Part shown: positions 8,895-17,283 of the stretch, one piece after another | Layout: the number at the start of each line of letters is the position of its first letter | How positions within the stretch are numbered: position 1 is the first letter of the stretch | Origin: UBA12014 sp029248335 | Lineage (GTDB): Bacteria > Planctomycetota > Phycisphaerae > Phycisphaerales > SM1A02 | Direction: 5' to 3' | DNA length: 64,000 bases | NCBI GenBank assembly: GCA_029248335.1 | Contig: JAQWJM010000202.1 | Location: 1-64,000 of the forward strand | Made by a program: the position numbers and the translations under genes | Notes under the pieces: generated by a model | The model's database searches: none | What the model was told of the DNA's origin: nothing | What the model saw: only the letters and a program-made list of their open reading frames with translations

Positions 8895-8932
8895 CACCGC
8901 CGCGGCCCCTGGGTCGCGGCGGTGTCTCTTTT
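8895..8932 (+). terminator. Rho-independent terminator after paralogue A
   Basis: Perfect 10-bp stem CACCGCCGCG / CGCGGCGGTG (8895-8904 with 8915-8924) followed by TCTCTTTT. Confidence 0.85.
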
Positions 8933-9080
8933 GGCAGCTCGGCGAGCTGACGAAACCCGAAGACACTCGATCCCGCTCGTTCACCACATCGGCCAAAACG
9001 CCGATAATAAAGTCCTGCCGGCGACGATGCCCTGGGTGCTGAAGATTCCCTCCTGAGTGCCACAAAAATCACCACCTTGC

Positions 9081-9108
9081 TTGACTCCGTCGCAGCCCGC
9101 ACTATCTT
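9081..9108 (+). promoter_or_regulatory. Promoter of second PAP-CTERM paralogue (TTGACT-16-TATCTT)
   Basis: TTGACT at 9081-9086, TATCTT at 9103-9108, spacer 16. Shares GCTTGACTCCG and the preceding AAAAATCACCA-type element with the promoter of paralogue A. Predicted leader about 118 nt with GGGAAAAGGGAA before the ATG. Confidence 0.7.
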
Positions 9109-9232
9109 TTCCCTGTTCGGACTCACAGTGTGGTGGGCGGACAACGATCGACCGGCTCAGTCAGGTCGAAAAAAGGGTCGTCTTGTCGGACGGGAAAACC
9201 GGCAAGACCTTTATGGGAAAAGGGAACTAGAA

Positions 9233-9931
9233 ATGAAGAAGCTTGTTCTTACCGGCATCGCCGCCGCAGCTGTCGCCGCCACCGCGGGTGCCGACATCAC
9301 CGGCGCCGTCACCTACAACTACTCCACCACGGTCGAAGACTTCGGCGGGACCTCGGTCTCCGTCAACGTGTCCGATCTCTACATGCTGAGCAACGACGCG
9401 GCCGACACCCTGCTCAACGTCTACAACATGACGTTGGCCTCCACCGGCCAGGTCGACTACTTCCAGTCCGCGACCGGCACCGGCTGGAACCCCAACAACC
9501 TGGGTGGCATCTTCGACACCCCGGCCCTGCGTCTCGCCGACTCGTTCGTCACCGTCGGTGGCTTCGCCCAGGACACCCTGCTCCCCGAGCAGGCTCCCGG
9601 TGCGGGTTCCGGTACCGGCCTCGACCCCAACTTCGGTGGTAACGACGCCGCCTACCCCGGCGACCTCGCCGGCTGGTACAACGGCAGCCCCCCGAGCCTC
9701 AATGGCCAGGTCGGCATGCTCCCCGGCACCATCGGCATGGGCGTCCTCATCGGCCGCTTCGCCTTCGACGGTGATTTCGACCTCTCCGGTTCCGAGCTCT
9801 TCGTGACCTGGAACCAGGGTCTCGGTACCCCGGGCAACCAGGCCGGCTTCATCGTCAACGTGCCCGCTCCGGGTGCGATGGCGCTGCTCGGCCTCGCCGG
9901 CCTCGCCGGTCGTCGCCGACGCAATGGCTGA
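9233..9931 (+). CDS. Secreted PEP-CTERM-like (PAP variant) protein, paralogue B
   Basis: Tandem duplicate of the gene at 8161, also 232 residues. By eye about 89% of mature residues match paralogue A, while the signal peptides (MKKLVLTGIAAAAVAATAGA here) are almost unrelated. The C-terminal sorting tail VPAPGAMALLGLAGLAGRRRR is conserved. An 80-base stretch (9686-9765 here, 8614-8693 in A) is identical, third codon positions included. I chose the ATG at 9233: it follows GGGAAAAGGGAACTAGAA and begins the signal peptide; an upstream in-frame start at 9077 would sit on the promoter. Likely an abundant surface or matrix protein, judging by promoter and ribosome site strength; function unknown. 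Confidence 0.85.
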   Translation: MKKLVLTGIAAAAVAATAGADITGAVTYNYSTTVEDFGGTSVSVNVSDLYMLSNDAADTLLNVYNMTLASTGQVDYFQSATGTGWNPNNLGGIFDTPALRLADSFVTVGGFAQDTLLPEQAPGAGSGTGLDPNFGGNDAAYPGDLAGWYNGSPPSLNGQVGMLPGTIGMGVLIGRFAFDGDFDLSGSELFVTWNQGLGTPGNQAGFIVNVPAPGAMALLGLAGLAGRRRRNG

Positions 9932-10244
9932 TCGATTCTTCGATCCCAGCCCGCTTGAATTCGACCCCGCCCTGCACCTGTGCAGGGCGGGGTTCTTTTC
10001 TACCTCCCCGGCGTCGGATTTCTGGGGGGAAACGTGTAGATGTCGCTAATTTTCCGACCCCAAGGAATTTCGAGGGGTACAGTTCGAGGGCGGTCTGCAC
10101 AGGTGGATCCGTTCATTTCGGGGATCGTTGACTCAACGCCGGATTCCTGAAGCATTACGCTTGGATTCGGCCCTCATCGGGATGCATTCGTCCCGATTCG
10201 AAATAGCCCCTGTTCGTTTCAACAAGATCAGATTGGAGATCACG
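9932..10244 (+). other. Intergenic region between paralogue B and the dockerin protein gene
   Basis: Holds the terminator of paralogue B (9965-9999) and the leader of the next gene. A TTGACT occurs at 10128-10133 but no good -10 lies 16-18 bases after it (the best is AGCATT at 10151); TACGCT at 10156 is too far away. The leader ends in TTGGAGAT before GTG 10245. No gene seen. Confidence 0.5.
9965..9999 (+). terminator. Rho-independent terminator after paralogue B
   Basis: Perfect 12-bp stem CCCCGCCCTGCA / TGCAGGGCGGGG with loop CCTG, followed by TTCTTTT. Confidence 0.9.
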
Positions 10245-11624
10245 GTGAAAATCGGAATCAGTCTCGCAGCACTGCTGCTCGGTGGGTCCGCGACCCTTCT
10301 TGGCCAGATGTCCGCGGAAGCAGTCCCCGGAGGCAAGGGTGGCACTGCCGGCCAGATCGGCGCCGATGTCGCGGTCTGCAACATGCCCGCGATCTCCCGC
10401 TGGGGAACCGTCGGTGGCGTGACCGCCTACTCGGTCGGCACGACCAGCGTGAACCTGGGCGACGTCGACCTGGAGTGGATTGCGAACAACAGTCGACATC
10501 CCCGAATGCCGATGAACATGTTCCGCTTCATGGACGGCCGTGTCGAACAGATCGGCTATTCCTGGTGCAAGGACGGCTTCTGCGCCCTTCAGCAGAATGA
10601 GTGCGGCCCCTGCGACCCGGCGGGAAGCGGCTGCCCCCAGTTGCTCGGTCCCGGCTGCTCCGACCCGTACTCGAGTTCGATCAACGGAAGCCAGGGTGGC
10701 CTTGCCCCCCGCTGGCAGTGTGATCCGTCCACCGGTCAGTTCCAGTATCCGCCCACGGGCCTTCCCAGCGCGGCGGCCACGATCGGCCGACGCGTTCAGG
10801 TTCTGCAGGCCGATCTCTCGCCCCAACAGAACCCCGGCGCCCAGTACTACTGCGACACGATGTACCTGCATCCGCAGGACAACGAGGCTGGCAACTCGCT
10901 CAACAACGCCTCCTACAAGCGAATGGTCGTCGGCAGCCTCTCCGGCGCGGGCTACCGTCTCACGCCGCAGGGCAGCACCTTCCTCGGCAAGCCCGCGATC
11001 TACGCCTGGGAAGACAACAGCGATACGGTCGTGATCAAGCCCGTCGACATTCCGAACGACGGACGAGTCTTCGTGGCCAGCGACGTCGTTGACAATGGTG
11101 ACGGCACCTACCGTTACAACTACGCGGTGTACAACCTGAACTCCAAGGATTCGATCAATGGAATCTCCATTCCGCTTCCCGCCGGCGTCGAGATCAGCGA
11201 TCCCGAGTTCAAGTTCCCGATCCACCACTCCGGCGACCCCTACTCCAATGACGCGTGGGTCGTCTCCGAAGACGGCGGCTTCCTGACCTTCGCGGGTGTG
11301 GAATTCGCCGACAACCAGGACGCGAATGCCGTTCGCTGGTGCATGATGTACAACTTCAGCTTCACGGCTGACGCGGAGCCCGTCACCGGCGACCTCGTGC
11401 TCGATACGTTCGAGTCCAACTCGACCATCGACGCTACGGGCCTCACGGTCCCCGGCGGCGCCGCGAACCCCTACGACCTCAACGGTGACGGCATCGTCAA
11501 CGGCTCGGACGTGGGCATCTTCTTCACCCAGTGGGGTGCCGGTTGCGGCAGCTTCGCCGACTTCAACGGCGACTGCATCGTGAACTCCGCCGACGCCGGC
11601 ATGATGTTCGCCGCCTGGGGCTGA
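10245..11624 (+). CDS. Secreted protein with GC-type dockerin-like C-terminus
   Basis: 459 residues from the GTG at 10245, chosen because TTGGAGAT lies just upstream and a signal peptide (KIGISLAALLLGGSATLLG) follows at once. The body is Cys-rich between about residues 90 and 150 (CKDGFCALQQNECGPC and CPQLLGPGCSD), then beta-rich, with no recognised catalytic domain. From about residue 405 it has two Asn-Gly-Asp calcium-loop repeats, DLNGDGIVNGSDVGIFFTQW and DFNGDCIVNSADAGMMFAAW, as in the dockerin-like anchors of Phycisphaerae surface proteins. Probably surface displayed. Function unknown; own hairpin terminator follows. Confidence 0.8.
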   Translation: MKIGISLAALLLGGSATLLGQMSAEAVPGGKGGTAGQIGADVAVCNMPAISRWGTVGGVTAYSVGTTSVNLGDVDLEWIANNSRHPRMPMNMFRFMDGRVEQIGYSWCKDGFCALQQNECGPCDPAGSGCPQLLGPGCSDPYSSSINGSQGGLAPRWQCDPSTGQFQYPPTGLPSAAATIGRRVQVLQADLSPQQNPGAQYYCDTMYLHPQDNEAGNSLNNASYKRMVVGSLSGAGYRLTPQGSTFLGKPAIYAWEDNSDTVVIKPVDIPNDGRVFVASDVVDNGDGTYRYNYAVYNLNSKDSINGISIPLPAGVEISDPEFKFPIHHSGDPYSNDAWVVSEDGGFLTFAGVEFADNQDANAVRWCMMYNFSFTADAEPVTGDLVLDTFESNSTIDATGLTVPGGAANPYDLNGDGIVNGSDVGIFFTQWGAGCGSFADFNGDCIVNSADAGMMFAAWG

Positions 11625-11649
11625 TTCGACCGTCCCGCCAGAAATCGAC

Positions 11650-11681
11650 CGGGCTCCCCGCGTGCGGGGGGCCCGGTTTTC
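11650..11681 (+). terminator. Rho-independent terminator after dockerin protein gene
   Basis: Stem of 13 pairs (11650-11662 with 11665-11677, one G-U pair) of GC-rich sequence, then TTTTC. The innermost pairs must open to form a loop. Confidence 0.8.
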
Positions 11682-11922
11682 ATTTTCCAAGCCGTCGAAT
11701 TCGGACATTCACGAACCAAACAGTGTCCGAAGTCGTCCAAACCTCAGGTCCAGCAGATCCAAAAACGGGATTCATCGATCAATCGACCGGTTTTGTCGGC
11801 CTCGAAGGGTCCCGAAAGCTATTTTCTAGGGGTCGGGTTGGAATCAAAGGCGACCTCTGATCCGGAAATCGCTGCATCGTTCTCCGTCACCACCCGATCC
11901 GCTCATCCAGGGAGCCCCCATC

Positions 11923-14658
11923 GTGAAGATCGACCTCATCAGCCTCCGGCTGGCCGCCACGCTCCTCGTCGCCGGTTCGACCGCCTCACTGCTCGCAGCA
12001 TCGACCACCGCACCGCCCAGAACGGTGGTGCGGGATGCGGCCCGCCAGACGGCGAAATCCACGGTGGCCACCCCACCATCCGCACCGGCCCCGATCGTGT
12101 TCGACGGAACCCGCATCGAGGCTTACGAGCTCGTCGATCTTCCCGTGCCGATGGATATTCCGGACACCTTCGCCGCGACATTCGAATTCGAAGGTGAATC
12201 CTTCCGCCTGAACCTCGATCGCGTCTCCAACCGGGCCCCGGGGTTCTCCGTCCTCGTCGACCACGGCGACGGCGTGTTGATCGACACTCCCGTTCCGCCG
12301 ACGAGAACGTACATCGGCATCCTCGAAGACACGCCCGAGCACGGCGTCGCCGCGAGCCTGCTCGACCGCGGCGTCCACGCCGTGGTCGATCTGAATGGCG
12401 ACGAACTCGTGATCCAGCCCGCCGGTGACTTCGGCCTTCCGGGCCCGATCGGTCGGCACATCGTCTACCGCTCGAGCCTCTCGAGCGCCGAGGGCATGTG
12501 CGGAAACGGCATCGTCGGTCCGCCTGAAATGGGGCCGCAGTTCGAAATCCCCTGGGACGAGTCGGGTGCCGCCGCCGGCGGCGTCGCCGGAGACAACCTG
12601 AACCTCGTCGAGCTCGGAATCGAGTGCGACTACGAATACTTCCAACGCAACTCCAGCTCCGTGGTCGCGACGGTGAACGACGTCGAACTCGTGATCAACC
12701 AGGTCGACACGATCTACCGACGGGATCTCGGCATCGCCCATGAGATCACGACGATCGTCGTCCGGTCGAACGTCAGCGACCCCTACACCTCCACGTCGAT
12801 CGACGGACGTCTCGACCAGTTCCGCGCGAACTGGCTCAACGCTCCGGAGAACTCGATCGTGCAGGACGTCGCCCAGATGTTCAGCGGCGTCTCCTTCGCC
12901 GGCAGCACGATCGGACTCGCCTGGGTCGGCAGCATCTGCACCGACTTCAGGTATTCGTGCGTCGAAAGTCGCTACTCGAACAATCTCACGCTCCGAACGT
13001 CGCTCAGCGCTCACGAAATGGGACACAACTGGAACAGCGGCCATTGCGACTCGACCAGCAGCTGCCACATCATGTGCTCGGGCAACGGCGGTTGTGATGG
13101 GATCAGCGGTTCGAACCTCAAGTTCGGCCCCGCCTCCCAGAACGTCATCGGAAACTATCTCAACAGCCGACCCTGCGACATCATCCTGGTTCCGCCGAGG
13201 GAACTCTGTTTCAGCGACGACTTCGAGGGCGTGACCAGCGACGCGGACTGGATCCACAACAACGGAACCAACGTCACCACCGCCGCCGTGAACGAGCCCG
13301 AAGGCATCCGAAGCCTGAATCTCGACGCGACCGGCTCCACCGAGTTCGCGGACGACGAGATTCGAACCAACTACCTGCAGCTCGCCGTCCCCGAGGCGAC
13401 GCTCTCCTACTACACCCAGCATCGAGGTGTGGAGGCCGGCGAACGACTGCTCGTGGAATATCTCAGGAGCAACGGCGACTGGGTCGCGATCGGCATCCAC
13501 GAATCCGACGGCGTCGACCAGACGGTCTTCGATTTCCATCAGTTCGAGCTGCCCGCCGCGGCACGCTTCAACGGCGGCCGGATCCGGATCCGCGCCGAAG
13601 TCGATGAATCGAACGACGACTGGTACGTGGACGACTTCCGCATCTGCGACGAACCCGTGTCCACGGTCCCCAACGACGAATGCGTCGACCGGACTCCGGT
13701 CTTCGGCGGCGACAACGCCTTCACCACGATCGGCTCGACGGACAGCGGAATCGACGACGCCCTCGGATGCAGCACGTCGAGCGGACCCACCGTCTTCAAC
13801 GACGTCTGGTTCGAGTTCACGGCGTTCTGCACGGGCCCGTTGACCATCAACACCTGCGACGGCACGGACTTCAACACTCGAATCAGCCTCTATGACGCGT
13901 CCGCGGGCTGTCCGACGTCCGGCACATCGGCCTTCGCCTGCAACGACGACGGTTGCGGAACGGGATCGAGCATCTCGACGTTCGCGCTCGCCGGTCAGAC
14001 GTTCATCGTCCGAGTCGGCAGTCCGGACGGCTCCTTCGGGGACGGTGTCCTTCGCATCGAATGCAACGGGCAGGGCGGACCGCCCAACGACGAATGCGTC
14101 GACGCGGAGCCCGTCTCCGACGGCCTCAACCAGGTCTCCACCGCGGGTGCCACGGACAGTGACATCGACGACGCACTCGGGTGCAGCACGTCGAGCGGAC
14201 CGGACGTCGATGCCGACCTCTGGTACCTCTACGAGACGTCGTGCACCGGCCTGCTGACCATCGCGACCTGCGGCTCCGACTTCGACACCCGCATCAGCGT
14301 CTACGACGCCGCCGCCGGGTGCCCCTCCAGCGGATCCGCCAGCTACGCCTGCAACGATGACGCCTGCGGCTCGGGATCGCAGATCATCGCGCCGGTGCTC
14401 GGAGGCCAGCTGCTCCTGATCCGGCTCGGAAGTTCCGATGGCTCGACCGGTGACGCGCAGATCCTGATCGACTGCGAGCCGTTCGAGACCCCCTGCCCCG
14501 AGGACGTCGACGGCAATGGGACGATCGACGGGGCCGACCTCGGTCTGCTCCTCGGCGCCTGGGGAACCCCGGACTCCGATGCCGACATCAACGGGGACGG
14601 CACGGTCAATGGCGCCGACCTCGGACTGCTCCTCGGTGCCTGGGGCGAATCCTGCTGA
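11923..14658 (+). CDS. Secreted metzincin zinc protease (reprolysin-like, M12) with two repeat domains and dockerin tail
   Basis: 911-residue exported protease. Signal peptide at residues 1-26; a propeptide-like region to about 200; catalytic domain with the metzincin zinc motif HEMGHNWNSGHCD (H364, E365, H368, H374) and a Met-turn HIMC (M384). A beta-sandwich region follows (about 428-578), then two tandem PPC-like repeats of about 130 residues, each starting PNDECVD and containing LGCSTSSGP and Cys pairs (about 582-715 and 718-855). The dockerin-like tail ends with two DGADLGLLLGAW/NGADLGLLLGAW repeats. GTG start at 11923 follows AGGGAG. An extracellular protein-degrading role is inferred from the catalytic motif. 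Monocistronic with its own UUCG-loop terminator. Confidence 0.9.
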   Translation: MKIDLISLRLAATLLVAGSTASLLAASTTAPPRTVVRDAARQTAKSTVATPPSAPAPIVFDGTRIEAYELVDLPVPMDIPDTFAATFEFEGESFRLNLDRVSNRAPGFSVLVDHGDGVLIDTPVPPTRTYIGILEDTPEHGVAASLLDRGVHAVVDLNGDELVIQPAGDFGLPGPIGRHIVYRSSLSSAEGMCGNGIVGPPEMGPQFEIPWDESGAAAGGVAGDNLNLVELGIECDYEYFQRNSSSVVATVNDVELVINQVDTIYRRDLGIAHEITTIVVRSNVSDPYTSTSIDGRLDQFRANWLNAPENSIVQDVAQMFSGVSFAGSTIGLAWVGSICTDFRYSCVESRYSNNLTLRTSLSAHEMGHNWNSGHCDSTSSCHIMCSGNGGCDGISGSNLKFGPASQNVIGNYLNSRPCDIILVPPRELCFSDDFEGVTSDADWIHNNGTNVTTAAVNEPEGIRSLNLDATGSTEFADDEIRTNYLQLAVPEATLSYYTQHRGVEAGERLLVEYLRSNGDWVAIGIHESDGVDQTVFDFHQFELPAAARFNGGRIRIRAEVDESNDDWYVDDFRICDEPVSTVPNDECVDRTPVFGGDNAFTTIGSTDSGIDDALGCSTSSGPTVFNDVWFEFTAFCTGPLTINTCDGTDFNTRISLYDASAGCPTSGTSAFACNDDGCGTGSSISTFALAGQTFIVRVGSPDGSFGDGVLRIECNGQGGPPNDECVDAEPVSDGLNQVSTAGATDSDIDDALGCSTSSGPDVDADLWYLYETSCTGLLTIATCGSDFDTRISVYDAAAGCPSSGSASYACNDDACGSGSQIIAPVLGGQLLLIRLGSSDGSTGDAQILIDCEPFETPCPEDVDGNGTIDGADLGLLLGAWGTPDSDADINGDGTVNGADLGLLLGAWGESC

Positions 14659-14708
14659 GCCGGTCGCGAACGCGGTCCGCAGGCGACCGACCATCCGCAT
14701 GAAACGAC

Positions 14709-14739
14709 ACGGACGGCACCTTCGGGTGCCGTCCGTTTT
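14709..14739 (+). terminator. Rho-independent terminator after metzincin gene
   Basis: Perfect 12-bp stem ACGGACGGCACC / GGTGCCGTCCGT closed by a UUCG tetraloop, then TTTT. Confidence 0.9.
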
Positions 14740-14781
14740 CCTGTGTGGATCGAGTTTCGCCTCGCGAACGCTTCCGGTGGC

Positions 14782-15696
14782 TCAGCCGGATCGACGCGTC
14801 GCCTGGACCGCGGGACTTCGTGTGATCTGGGGATCGGCGGTGTTCAAAAGATCATCCGCGTAGTTGGTGTCCTCACGACGCTGGGTGATCGGCCCGATCG
14901 GATCACCCCGCAGGAACTGGCGGATGAGCAGATCGTCGACGGTCATTCCCTCGGTCGCGTCGTCCGCCACCGTTCTGATCGCGTCGAAGGCGTCGCGGGT
15001 GTCGATCTTGAGCACCCGGCCCTTGTCGAGCATGACCATTCGATCCGCGATCGTGAACGCCGAATCCATCTCGTGCGTCACCACCACGCTCGTCACGCCG
15101 AGCTTCTTGGTGAGGTCGATGATCAACTGGTCGATCTCGGCGCTGGTGACCGGGTCGAGTCCGGCCGAAGGCTCGTCGTAGAAGAGGATCTTCGGATCGA
15201 GTGCCAGTGCCCGGGCCAGGCCCGCACGCTTCTTCATGCCGCCGGAGATCTGGGCGGGAAGCTTGTCCGCATGTTCTCGAAGGCCGACCAGTTCGAGTTT
15301 GATCTTCACCTGGATGTCGATGATGTTCCGGTCGAGATCGGTGTGCTCCTCGAGCGGAAGCGCGACGTTCTCCGCGAGGGTCATGGACTGGAACAACGCG
15401 CCCGACTGGAAGAGGATTCCGAAGTTGCTCCGGACCTCGTTCATCCCGGCTTCGTCGAGCTGGTCGATGCGGTGACCGAACATCGAGATCGTGCCTTCGG
15501 TCGGTGGGAACGATCCGATCAGCATCCGCAGGAAGGTCGACTTTCCGCAGCCGGAGCCCCCCATGACCACCAGGGTCTCCCCCCGGTGGATGTCCATGGT
15601 CAACCCGTCGAGAACGGTCTGGGTGCCGAAGACCTTCTTGAGATCGCGGACCTCGATGATGACCTCATCGGATCCGCTCGGGTCGGGCGACGTCAT
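14782..15696 (-). CDS. MlaF/Ttg2A-type ABC transporter ATP-binding protein
   Basis: ATPase of the MlaF type, which powers phospholipid or hydrophobic-compound transport across the envelope with MlaE permease and MCE-domain partners. Walker A GGSGCGKST, Q-loop GILFQSGALFQ, signature SGGMKKRAGLARAL and Walker B LFYDEPSAGLDP match the MlaF/Mkl subgroup closely. 304 residues, about 40 longer than usual at the C-terminus. The start overlaps the preceding stop by ATGA, so it is coupled to the membrane protein upstream. No mlaE, mlaD or MCE gene is visible in the window, so its permease is elsewhere or is one of the unusual neighbours. Confidence 0.85.
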   Translation of the reverse strand: MTSPDPSGSDEVIIEVRDLKKVFGTQTVLDGLTMDIHRGETLVVMGGSGCGKSTFLRMLIGSFPPTEGTISMFGHRIDQLDEAGMNEVRSNFGILFQSGALFQSMTLAENVALPLEEHTDLDRNIIDIQVKIKLELVGLREHADKLPAQISGGMKKRAGLARALALDPKILFYDEPSAGLDPVTSAEIDQLIIDLTKKLGVTSVVVTHEMDSAFTIADRMVMLDKGRVLKIDTRDAFDAIRTVADDATEGMTVDDLLIRQFLRGDPIGPITQRREDTNYADDLLNTADPQITRSPAVQATRRSG

Positions 15697-16418
15697 GGGG
15701 CGGCCGGGGACGCCGCCTCCTCCTGCTCGGGGGCGGCGTCAGCGGCCGGCTTCGCTTCAGGTTCGGCGTCCGACCCGGAAGCCCAGACGAGATCCGCGCC
15801 GTCCGGATCCTTGATGACGATCTTGTCGATGCCGAGGTAGGAACCACCCGTCGTGGTCTCGCCCCCCTTGGTGGCCGAGAAGAAGACTTCGCCGCCGAAC
15901 TCCCCGTTCGAGAAGGTGAACCTGAAGGGAAGTTCGAATTCGGGCTGTCCGGTCCCCGCGCCGGGCTGGGCGTTGTCTGCAGGCGATGCTTTCTGGAATT
16001 CGCCGAATCGAGCCTTCGCCGCCGCGACGAACGCGGCGGTCTCGGCGTCCGAAGGTACCGCACCCTTCCACCAGTAGGTCGCCGCCTTGGTGCCGTCACC
16101 ACTGAATGCAGCCTTCATCGCCTGCTCGGGACCGGTGATCACGGTGGTGATGGATTCGCCGAAGATCCGTCCGACCTCCACGATCTTCACCGTGGTGTAG
16201 ACCTGACCCGCGGTCATGATCACCCCGAGGATCACCGCGGTGATCGCGAGTGGTCGACCACGCATCGGGCCATCGGTACTGGTCCGTCCCAGGGCACCGA
16301 GCCCGAGCAGAAGCCCGACCAGCGGAAGCACCGGGATGCAGAAGACGAGGGTCAGGACGAAGCCCGTCACGGCCATACCGCTCATGGGCTTGGGATCGGC
16401 GGTGGAATCAGCGTGCAT
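15693..16418 (-). CDS. DUF4190-like membrane protein with periplasmic domain
   Basis: Two N-terminal hydrophobic helices (GMAVTGFVLTLVFCIPVLPL and AITAVILGVIMTAGQVY) resemble DUF4190 proteins, followed by a soluble domain of about 150 residues and an Ala/Glu/Pro-rich tail. The soluble domain has a pattern A-x-F-V-A-A-A-K-A-R-F-G that also appears in the next gene upstream, so the two are paralogues. I chose the ATG at 16418 because GGAG lies six bases before it; in-frame ATGs at 16430 and 16478 are alternatives. The stop overlaps the MlaF-like start. Function unknown; a link to the ATPase is inferred from coupling. Confidence 0.7.
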   Translation of the reverse strand: MHADSTADPKPMSGMAVTGFVLTLVFCIPVLPLVGLLLGLGALGRTSTDGPMRGRPLAITAVILGVIMTAGQVYTTVKIVEVGRIFGESITTVITGPEQAMKAAFSGDGTKAATYWWKGAVPSDAETAAFVAAAKARFGEFQKASPADNAQPGAGTGQPEFELPFRFTFSNGEFGGEVFFSATKGGETTTGGSYLGIDKIVIKDPDGADLVWASGSDAEPEAKPAADAAPEQEEAASPAAP

Positions 16419-16493
16419 GTGATGCTCCATGGAGGCTTGGACCTGCGGACCCCCCGTCCGTCCTTCCGAATTCCTCACTGAGAATTCCGCATC

Positions 16494-17249
16494 CTATCGA
16501 GTCGCGTCCGGGGCGGTCTCGAGGTCGTCCCCTGCCTCCGGGGCGGCCGAGACGTCCTCCGATGCCTCCGATTCCCCCTCGCCTCCCACCGACGCGGGTT
16601 CGCCGAGCCGGAGTTCACCGTCGGTCGGGTCGAAGATCTCGATCCAGAGAATCCTGGGCCGAGGCAACACGTCCTGACCCAGCATCGTGGCCCGGAGGCT
16701 GTAGGCGGCCGCGCCGTAGCGTGGCCCGCCTCGCTCGAACTCGAAGAGCAGACGGGTCTCCATCCGGGGAACCATCGTCGTGCCACCCATCCGCGGACTC
16801 TCGACCGAAGCGCTGAGAAGCATGCCGTACCGAGCCTCCACGGCGGTGCCGAAGGCCGCGAGGGCCTCCGGGGTCGGGACGACCGCCCCGTCGAAGGAAA
16901 GACCCGCCGCGTCCAGATCACCGTTGACGGCGTCATTGACGACGGCCCGGGTGGTCACCTCGATCCGGTCCTCGATCGATTCGAGATACCACCGTCCGAA
17001 CGCGTCCCAGCTGAAGAGCCAGATCACCGTTCCCGCCGTACCGATCGCGATCGCGGCCAACGCCAGACGACGCCCACCGAGCCGACCGTCGGCGGCGACG
17101 ATCCGGCGATGGGCGAGGAAACCGAGGAAGACCGACACCAGGCCGGTGAGCGGGCAGCAGAGCAGCAGCGATGTCACGAACGCCCAGATCGCCAGGTGAC
17201 TGGTGGGCAGGCGTTGCTCGGTCGACGGGTTGGTCGGCGTGTCCGGCAT
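16494..17249 (-). CDS. DUF4190-like membrane protein, paralogue of next gene
   Basis: 251 residues with two N-terminal helices (WAFVTSLLLCCPLTGLVSVF and LALAAIAIGTAGTVIWLFSW) and a soluble C-terminal domain containing EALAAFGTAVEARYGMLL, parallel to the neighbouring paralogue, and an acidic tail. First gene of the three-gene run that ends with the MlaF-like ATPase; 75 bases separate its stop from the start chosen for the next gene. A TAAACT box sits 8 nt before the ATG, so the transcript may be leaderless or nearly so. No known function. Confidence 0.7.
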   Translation of the reverse strand: MPDTPTNPSTEQRLPTSHLAIWAFVTSLLLCCPLTGLVSVFLGFLAHRRIVAADGRLGGRRLALAAIAIGTAGTVIWLFSWDAFGRWYLESIEDRIEVTTRAVVNDAVNGDLDAAGLSFDGAVVPTPEALAAFGTAVEARYGMLLSASVESPRMGGTTMVPRMETRLLFEFERGGPRYGAAAYSLRATMLGQDVLPRPRILWIEIFDPTDGELRLGEPASVGGEGESEASEDVSAAPEAGDDLETAPDATR

Positions 17250-17257
17250 GGCACCGA

Positions 17258-17263
17258 AGTTTA
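17258..17263 (-). promoter_or_regulatory. -10 box TAAACT, minus-strand half of the divergent murD promoter region
   Basis: TAAACT on the minus strand ends 8 nt before the ATG at 17249, so the transcript would begin at or near the start codon. Confidence 0.45.
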
Positions 17264-17271
17264 ACGGCGTC

Positions 17272-17277
17272 TACCCT
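17272..17277 (+). promoter_or_regulatory. -10 box TACCCT for leaderless murD
   Basis: TACCCT ends exactly 6 nt before the murD ATG. The same hexamer and the same 6-nt gap precede dut. The two divergent starts here are only 34 bases apart, leaving no room for ordinary leaders. Confidence 0.5.
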
Positions 17278-17283
17278 CCGTCC

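Noticed and set aside
10128..10161. TTGACT at 10128 as a promoter of the dockerin gene
   Set aside because: No acceptable -10 at 16-18 bases; TACGCT is 22 bases away. Kept only as a note in the intergenic entry.
11986..14700. A 904-codon open frame antisense to the metzincin gene
   Set aside because: GC-rich codon bias of the real gene opens this frame; the product is Val/Asp/Arg-rich with no domain, and the sense strand has a clear protease with terminator.
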